Assembly (NCBI GenBank): GCA_017386585.1
Contig: JAFNPO010000034.1
Coordinates: forward strand, 1 to 36,486
Direction: 5' to 3'
From: Aeriscardovia sp.
Lineage (GTDB): Bacteria > Actinomycetota > Actinomycetes > Actinomycetales > Bifidobacteriaceae
Length of the DNA: 36,486 nt
A program made the translations under genes and the position numbers. Below, in pieces: positions 32,100-36,486 of this stretch; position 1 is the stretch's first letter, and each line of letters starts with the position of its first letter. The notes beneath the pieces are model-generated. The model had not been told where the DNA came from. It saw only the letters and a program-made list of their open reading frames with translations, and searched no databases.

Positions 32100-33428
32100 A
32101 TGGCATGGCTGTGGATTCTCACCATTCTCATCGGTCTATGGATGTGCTTGCGCTACCTACCGGCGGGGTTTGACGCGAGACGCCCAGTCGGCGAGCTCAT
32201 CGCGCTTACACCTCTGCTGTGCATCCCGCTAGTCGTGCTCGTCGTCGTTTCGGCGTGCATAAACGCCTGGTGGCCATTTGCTATTGAACTATTCCTACTG
32301 GCTTGCGAGGTCTGGTTCCACCGCGGGTATTTCTTCGGCGCCAAGCCAAAAGGCACCGGTCTGAGCCGAGACAACGAGTCAACAACCAACGCGAATAAGA
32401 GCAACGTCAACAAAGATACCGCACGTAACAACGCGCAAATTGATGCCGCAACTAATACCGACGAACTGGAGCAATCCGGCCACAGTGTCCTGGACGTTCT
32501 CCTCGTCGAAAATGGCGGCGCTGAGGACAAAACGGAACCCACTCCAAACGCCTTCCTTCTCAACACCCTAGGTGAGGAGGCAGCCGCAAAGACAACCAAT
32601 CAGAGCGACGAGCAGAAGCTGGCGAACGCCATAGCCGCGCCTCTGCCTGCCACAGAACAGGAGAAGCCAACAGGTCTGACGCTCATGACACTCAACTGCC
32701 GTTACGGTCGCGCCAATCCGAGCGCCATTATCAACGCAGTCCGCCGCTATCACGTGGACGTACTCGCCCTCCAGGAAGCTAGCGCCGAGTTGGAGCAATC
32801 CCTCATCGACGGGCGCCTCATTCTCGATCTGCCTTATCATACCGCCGGAGCGCCGACGAAGAACGACAACGGTGGTTTCAACATGATCTGGACTCGCGAC
32901 GTGCCGGCCACGCTCAAGCCGAGCACCATCGACCTTGAGGCAGCCGCAGCACCGGGCGCTGTCATTAAGGTCGGTGACCAAAGCGTGCTCGTGGCTAGCG
33001 CACATCCCAAATCCCCGCACCGCGGCGGTCAGTATTGGGGCTACGGCATCGCGCACCTGTCCGAGTTTCTCGGCTATACGGGCCTGAGAAAACCGGCAAT
33101 TCCGGCGCATGTCCCTGCTGCGGTCGAACCCATCACACCACGGCCGGAGGAGCATATCGCCGACTCCGTCATTGTCATGGGCGACCTTAACTCCAGCCTC
33201 GACATCCCGTCCTTCCGCTCACTGCTCAACGCCGGTCTTATTGATTCGTCCCTGGAGACGCACAGCGGCATGCACCTGACCTTCCCGACCTCCTGGCCTG
33301 CAGTCCCGCGTGTTCTTGAGCTTGACCACATACTCCACTCCCGTGGGCTAGTCACCACAGAGATCACCGCATTCAAAGTGCCGGGTACCGACCACGCCGC
33401 TCTCATCGCCCACCTCGTGGAAGCCTAA
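32100..33428 (+). CDS. membrane-anchored endonuclease/exonuclease/phosphatase-family protein
   Basis: A 442-residue protein. Three hydrophobic segments at about 3-20, 33-53 and 57-76 anchor the N-terminus; a low-complexity polar linker (about 85-190, rich in Asn, Thr, Asp, Glu) leads to an EEP domain. The domain has the family's metal and catalytic residues: Asn199 (TLNCRYG), Glu226 (ALQEAS), GDLN at 361-364, Asp409-His410 (ELDHIL) and Asp431-His432 (TDHAAL). Topology suggests the catalytic domain is outside the membrane, so a phosphodiesterase, DNase or lipid phosphatase are all possible. ATG at 32100 follows AAAGGAG at eleven bases. It lies between ffh and rpsP. Confidence 0.85.
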   Translation: MAWLWILTILIGLWMCLRYLPAGFDARRPVGELIALTPLLCIPLVVLVVVSACINAWWPFAIELFLLACEVWFHRGYFFGAKPKGTGLSRDNESTTNANKSNVNKDTARNNAQIDAATNTDELEQSGHSVLDVLLVENGGAEDKTEPTPNAFLLNTLGEEAAAKTTNQSDEQKLANAIAAPLPATEQEKPTGLTLMTLNCRYGRANPSAIINAVRRYHVDVLALQEASAELEQSLIDGRLILDLPYHTAGAPTKNDNGGFNMIWTRDVPATLKPSTIDLEAAAAPGAVIKVGDQSVLVASAHPKSPHRGGQYWGYGIAHLSEFLGYTGLRKPAIPAHVPAAVEPITPRPEEHIADSVIVMGDLNSSLDIPSFRSLLNAGLIDSSLETHSGMHLTFPTSWPAVPRVLELDHILHSRGLVTTEITAFKVPGTDHAALIAHLVEA

Positions 33429-33487
33429 CCCGTCAGAAACCCCGAAAAGGAACCCGAAATGGCACCGACCCGCAATTGGGCGTTCTT

Positions 33488-33511
33488 TTGACGACCGGTC
33501 GTCCCTATAAT
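33488..33511 (+). promoter_or_regulatory. rpsP-operon promoter region with a perfect palindrome
   Basis: A consensus TATAAT lies at 33506-33511. The best -35 match TTGACG (33488-33493) is only 12 bases away, too close for a normal promoter. The 14-bp perfect palindrome GACGACCGGTCGTC at 33490-33503 sits directly upstream of the -10, where an activator or repressor could act. A leader of about 115 bases follows, with a 6-bp hairpin (33528-33533 with 33545-33550). Confidence 0.55.
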
Positions 33512-33619
33512 GAAGGAGTTATCCGTCCGCGGGAGCCCTCACAACCCGCGCCACGGGAAGCAATGCCAAGCCAAAGGCCATCCCCACATAGCCCACAGCG
33601 AAGCGACCTGAAAAACAAC

Positions 33620-33634
33620 AAGGAGATCCTTTTG
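33620..33634 (+). promoter_or_regulatory. ribosome binding site fixing a TTG start of rpsP
   Basis: AAGGAG at 33620-33625 is six bases before TTG at 33632. No ATG or GTG is in a position to give the normal S16 N-terminus. Confidence 0.8.
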
Positions 33635-34075
33635 TCCACTAGGATTCGTCTCAAGCGCACCGGCAAAATCCACTACGCTTGCTATCGTGTCGTCGTCGTC
33701 GATCAGCGTAAAAAGCGCGATGGCCGCGTCATCGAAGAGGTAGGAACCTACGACCCGAACCCCCAGCCGTCTACCATCCACATCAAGTCGGACCGTGTCC
33801 AGTATTGGCTCGGTCTCGGTGCTCAGCCGTCGGACCCTGTTCTCGTGCTCCTCAAGATTACCGGCGATTGGCAGAAGTTTAAAGGTCTGCCAGGTGCTGA
33901 AGGCACTCTGAAGGTTGCCGAGAACACCAAAGACGTCAAAGCTGCTGTCGCTAAGGTCACCGACGAGGCCCAGAAACTCAAGGCCGACAAGTCAGCCCAG
34001 GAGGAAAAGGCCAAGAAGAATGCCGAAGCCGCTGAAGCCCCGAAGGCCGAGGAGACGGAAAAGAAAGCCGAGTAA
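33632..34075 (+). CDS. rpsP: 30S ribosomal protein S16
   Basis: Small-subunit ribosomal protein. It starts with TTG after AAGGAG, giving [25 protein letters not shown] directly, the normal S16 opening. The 147 residues exceed the 80 to 90 of E. coli S16: residues 1-90 are the core, ending in a [12 protein letters not shown] segment, and the rest is an Ala/Lys/Glu-rich tail likely to be helical or disordered, as is common in actinobacteria. The stop is followed two bases later by the khpA start. A longer in-frame reading of 52 codons upstream crosses the promoter region and is rejected. Confidence 0.94.
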   Translation: MSTRIRLKRTGKIHYACYRVVVVDQRKKRDGRVIEEVGTYDPNPQPSTIHIKSDRVQYWLGLGAQPSDPVLVLLKITGDWQKFKGLPGAEGTLKVAENTKDVKAAVAKVTDEAQKLKADKSAQEEKAKKNAEAAEAPKAEETEKKAE

Positions 34076-34077
34076 CC

Positions 34078-34311
34078 ATGCTCGCTGAAGCGTTGAAACA
34101 TCTAATCAGCACCATCGTTGACTTTCCGGAGGACGTCTCTGTCAAGTCGTACGACAATGGACAAGGTGAACTGCTGCGCGTGCGCGTGAATCCGGAGGAC
34201 ATTGGGCGCGTGATTGGCCATTCCGGACGGACTGCGAACGCCCTGCGCTCTGTCATGCAGGCCGTGTCAGACCACCGTGTTCGTATCGATATCATGGACA
34301 TACGCCGATGA
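34078..34311 (+). CDS. khpA: KH-domain RNA-binding protein KhpA (YlqC-like)
   Basis: A 77-residue single KH domain. The GxxG loop is seen as IGHSGRTANALRS, preceded by VRVNPEDIGRV and ended by RIDIMDIRR, the standard pattern of the YlqC/KhpA family encoded between rpsP and rimM. In Gram-positive bacteria KhpA partners KhpB/EloR in control of cell elongation and RNA binding. It starts two bases after the rpsP stop and overlaps rimM by four bases, so it is translated with them. Confidence 0.9.
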   Translation: MLAEALKHLISTIVDFPEDVSVKSYDNGQGELLRVRVNPEDIGRVIGHSGRTANALRSVMQAVSDHRVRIDIMDIRR

Positions 34312-34868
34312 ACAGCGCTTCCTGCGTTTGCGACGGCCCTCAGCAGCCACGGTTGCTGAGGGTCTGTCGTATCGGTCGCGCGCAGGGCCTCAAAGGTGAA
34401 GTCAATGTCTACAGCTATACCGACGACCCCGAGGACCGGTATGCTGTCGGCTCGCGGCTCGTTGTCCGCGCGAAAGATGGTTCTGCCGGTCGCGAGTTCA
34501 CCGTTGTGTCGGCGCGGCGCTTCAGACAACGTTGGATTCTCCGCTTCTCCGGCGTTACGAACCGCACCTCAGCTGAGGCCCTTTTGGGTATCGAGCTATT
34601 TTATGAACCAGACCTCAAGGATGACAACGAGGACGACGGCATCTATCTAGAGGGTCTCATTGGCCTGAGCGCACAGCTGGAAGACGGCACACCGCTGGGC
34701 AAGGTCACGGACGCCATCAACAGCCCCGGCCAGACGCTCCTGGAACTGACGGAACCACACGGCTCCGTCAGCCTAGTCCCCTACGTGAAAGAAATCGTGC
34801 CAGACATAGACCTCAAGGCCGGTGTCGTTGTCCTCAACCCGCCTGTCGGCCTCCTGCAGGAGCTGTAA
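34308..34868 (+). CDS. rimM: ribosome maturation factor RimM
   Basis: Binds S19 in the 30S head and helps 16S rRNA maturation. The 186-residue protein has the N-terminal RimM barrel with RVCRIGRAQGLKGEVNVYSYTD, a central acidic loop (DLKDDNEDDGIYLE) and the PRC-barrel half beginning LIGLSAQLEDGTPLGKV with LVPYVKEIVPDIDL near the end. Size is typical (E. coli 182). The ATG overlaps the khpA stop. Some forms start a few codons later; the N-terminal 15 residues are not conserved. Confidence 0.93.
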   Translation: MNSASCVCDGPQQPRLLRVCRIGRAQGLKGEVNVYSYTDDPEDRYAVGSRLVVRAKDGSAGREFTVVSARRFRQRWILRFSGVTNRTSAEALLGIELFYEPDLKDDNEDDGIYLEGLIGLSAQLEDGTPLGKVTDAINSPGQTLLELTEPHGSVSLVPYVKEIVPDIDLKAGVVVLNPPVGLLQEL

Positions 34869-34948
34869 ACGGCTCAAGCGCTGACGCAAATCACCATCAC
34901 AGCACACTAAATTGCGAACAACACATAGGGCAAACGCAAGAAGGGCAT

Positions 34949-35446
34949 ATGATTCTCAGCACTCATTTCGGATTGCCTCGCAAAGCCGGCGAATACTGGC
35001 TTGACGCCGTCAGCATCCTACTCGGCCTTATCTGCGCTCAAAGTGCCCGTACTGTTGGGCAGAACTGGGCTGTCTGGATCTTCGAGCTATCGGTCTTCTG
35101 CCAGGTGATGTACTATATCGTCGACGAGGCCGCACGCTTACGCATCTGGAGGCTGGGGCCGCAGATCGTTCAACGCTTGCAGCAAGGACTGCCTGTCGAC
35201 ACACCCGATTTCCACAGCGTTCCTCAGGACCAGATGCCGCGGCAGTGGCCTTCAAGCACAAATCAAGGCTTCGCCGGCCCAAACCACAACGGCATCGGTG
35301 GATTCTTCCCCAACCAGATACCGCACCAGCCGTCGACCATGTTTGTAGCCACGGGGCGTCTCAAGACCCTGATTGCGTGGCGCACGCTGTTGATGGCAGC
35401 GACCACAGTGCTGCTCATTGTTGGTTTGTTTGGCACGTTGTTCTAA
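34949..35446 (+). CDS. uncharacterised small membrane protein between rimM and trmD
   Basis: A 165-residue protein I cannot assign to a family. Hydrophobic segments are at about 17-35 and 41-58 and again at about 143-163 at the C-terminus; between them lies a polar loop rich in Pro, Gln and Asn (about 75-130, with GFAGPNHNGIGGFFPNQ). AAGAAGG precedes the ATG at good spacing and it has its own 80-base gap after rimM, so it is a real gene. rimM and trmD are adjacent in most bacteria, so this is a lineage-specific insertion into the ribosome-maturation operon. Confidence 0.75.
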   Translation: MILSTHFGLPRKAGEYWLDAVSILLGLICAQSARTVGQNWAVWIFELSVFCQVMYYIVDEAARLRIWRLGPQIVQRLQQGLPVDTPDFHSVPQDQMPRQWPSSTNQGFAGPNHNGIGGFFPNQIPHQPSTMFVATGRLKTLIAWRTLLMAATTVLLIVGLFGTLF

Positions 35447-35508
35447 CTTTGTCTCCCATCTGCTTCTCGGGTGCCGCATCGGCCTCCCGTCACTTCGAAG
35501 GTCCATTC

Positions 35509-36381
35509 ATGCGCATCGATATCGTTTCTGTTTTCCCTGACTACTTCCGTGTCCTTAACCTCGGACTACTTGGCAAGGCCCAGAAGCGCGGAATTGTCTC
35601 CATCGCCGCGTACAATCTGCGTGATTGGACGCACGACGTCCACCATTCTGTGGACGATACCCCGATTGGTGGGGGAGCCGGCATGATCATGAAGCCGGAA
35701 ATTTGGGCTGAGTGTCTCGATGACGTACTCAGCGACATTAAGGACGCCGACGCAAGCACCGTCGATGCCAACGGTTCGGCCGTTGATATGCCCCTTCTTA
35801 TCTTTCCAAACCCGTCCGCCCCCCTCTTCACTCAGGCAACAGCCACCGAACTGAGCTGTTCGTCGCGTCATCTTGTCTTCGGCTGTGGACGTTACGAAGG
35901 CATCGACGCGCGTATACCTGACTATTACCGCACCGTCGGTAGACCGCTCACTGCTGACCACGGGGAGAACGCTCCGCGCCAGCCAATCGAGGTGCGCGAG
36001 TACTCCATTGGCGACTACGTTCTTAACGGCGGAGAAGTAGCTGTTTGTACAATGATTGAGGCTATCACGCGCCTATTGCCCGGATTCATGGGCAACCCCG
36101 ACTCCATCGTCAAGGAATCCTACACAAGTGAGCCTCTGCTTGAATACCCGCAGTACACGCATCCGGCTACTTGGCGGGGTCTGACTGTTCCCAAGATTCT
36201 TATGTACGGCGACCATGGCAAAGTAGATCGTTTTCACCGAGACCAGTCACTCGCCAAAACCGCCGTTATCCGTCCTGATCTGCTGGAGCAGATCGAGTGC
36301 GCAAAGCTCAGCAAGCAAGACCGCAAGACTCTCATCGCTCTCGGCTGGGTCGTCAACGGCCAGCACCCGCGGAAAGCGTGA
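35509..36381 (+). CDS. trmD: tRNA (guanine37-N1)-methyltransferase
   Basis: Methylates G37 next to the anticodon using S-adenosylmethionine, preventing frameshifting. The 290-residue SPOUT-class enzyme opens with MRIDIVSVFPDYF and has Asp50 in SVDDTPIGGGAGM (GGGAGM at 54-59), CGRYEG at 126-131 and the trefoil-knot SIGDYVLNGGE at 166-176. It is longer than E. coli TrmD (255) through an insertion around 78-93 (DADASTVDANGS). The ATG at 35509 follows GAAGG; the open frame further upstream lies inside the membrane protein gene and is rejected. Last complete gene of the window. Confidence 0.95.
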   Translation: MRIDIVSVFPDYFRVLNLGLLGKAQKRGIVSIAAYNLRDWTHDVHHSVDDTPIGGGAGMIMKPEIWAECLDDVLSDIKDADASTVDANGSAVDMPLLIFPNPSAPLFTQATATELSCSSRHLVFGCGRYEGIDARIPDYYRTVGRPLTADHGENAPRQPIEVREYSIGDYVLNGGEVAVCTMIEAITRLLPGFMGNPDSIVKESYTSEPLLEYPQYTHPATWRGLTVPKILMYGDHGKVDRFHRDQSLAKTAVIRPDLLEQIECAKLSKQDRKTLIALGWVVNGQHPRKA

Positions 36382-36463
36382 AGACTGCTGGTGAAAAAGC
36401 CGTAAGACATTCGCTTTCCCCACTGCCTTAGCTTGCTTTGCGCACGGAGCACTTTTGTCAAAT

Positions 36464-36479
36464 TCTCACAACAGTGAGA
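36464..36479. repeat. 6-bp inverted repeat near the right edge
   Basis: TCTCAC at 36464-36469 and GTGAGA at 36474-36479 are perfect inverted copies around AACA, just after TTGTCA (36456-36461). It may be an operator or hairpin for a gene beyond the edge; no downstream T-run is visible. Confidence 0.35.
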
Positions 36480-36486
36480 CACGGAA

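Noticed and set aside
33460-33492. Ten-codon frame with a good AAAAGGA site just after the EEP gene
   Set aside because: It lies upstream of the predicted rpsP transcript start, so it cannot be a leader peptide for rpsP; too short to support as a gene.

Overview
The window looks like a chromosomal segment of a moderately GC-rich actinobacterium, most probably a member of the Bifidobacteriaceae (genus not resolved). The grounds are the gene order perM / glycosyltransferase / dacB / tilS / hpt / ftsH / folE / folP / folB-folK / DUF3180, the block sepIVA-like / DUF177 / rpmF / rnc, and the block ffh / nuclease / rpsP / khpA / rimM / trmD, together with protein features of actinobacterial type. 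Nearly everything is housekeeping. No CRISPR array, intact insertion sequence, prophage, tRNA or rRNA gene was seen.

Layout. (1) 1-919: an acyl-CoA thioesterase II gene at the left edge, followed by about 1.3 kb (920-2222) with no gene I can support. (2) 2223-13653, minus strand: ten tightly packed or overlapping genes running from an AI-2E-type transporter and a processive family 2 glycosyltransferase through dacB, tilS, hpt and ftsH to the tetrahydrofolate genes folE, folP and a folB-folK fusion, ending with a DUF3180 membrane protein. (3) 13791-14714: a divergent family 2 glycosyltransferase. (4) 14973-17545, minus strand: rph, rdgB, galE. (5) 17732-20362, plus strand: a Pr6Pr-type membrane protein and nicotinate phosphoribosyltransferase. 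(6) 20523-23028, minus strand: an unrecognised 142-residue protein, an APC-superfamily permease and a small DUF3039 protein. (7) 23191-25812, plus strand: SepIVA-like coiled-coil protein, DUF177, L32 and RNase III. (8) 25934-27847, minus strand: an Uup-like ABC-F ATPase. (9) 27946-29526, plus strand: cysS, then about 880 bases holding a frameshifted dinJ-type antitoxin fossil. (10) 30407-36381, plus strand: ffh, a membrane-anchored EEP-family nuclease or phosphatase, rpsP, khpA, rimM, a small membrane protein and trmD.

Functionally the window joins folate and purine metabolism (folE/P/B/K, hpt, rdgB), tRNA and ribosome maturation (tilS, cysS, trmD, rimM, rph, rnc, khpA), membrane protein targeting and quality control (ffh, ftsH), and cell envelope functions (dacB, two glycosyltransferases, galE, SepIVA-like protein).

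The most interesting signals are non-coding. Several plus- and minus-strand genes have a TANNNT-like -10 element 6 to 7 bases before the ATG and no usable Shine-Dalgarno, which predicts leaderless mRNAs. There is a 21-bp tandem repeat that duplicates a perfect TATAAT before the DUF3039 gene, a triple 14-bp repeat carrying the palindrome ACTCTAGAGT between convergent genes, a perfect 14-bp palindrome directly upstream of the rpsP -10, and an intrinsic terminator inside the rpmF-rnc unit. I did not find a convincing new multi-gene system. All start choices and functional calls come from reading the sequence; no searches were run.
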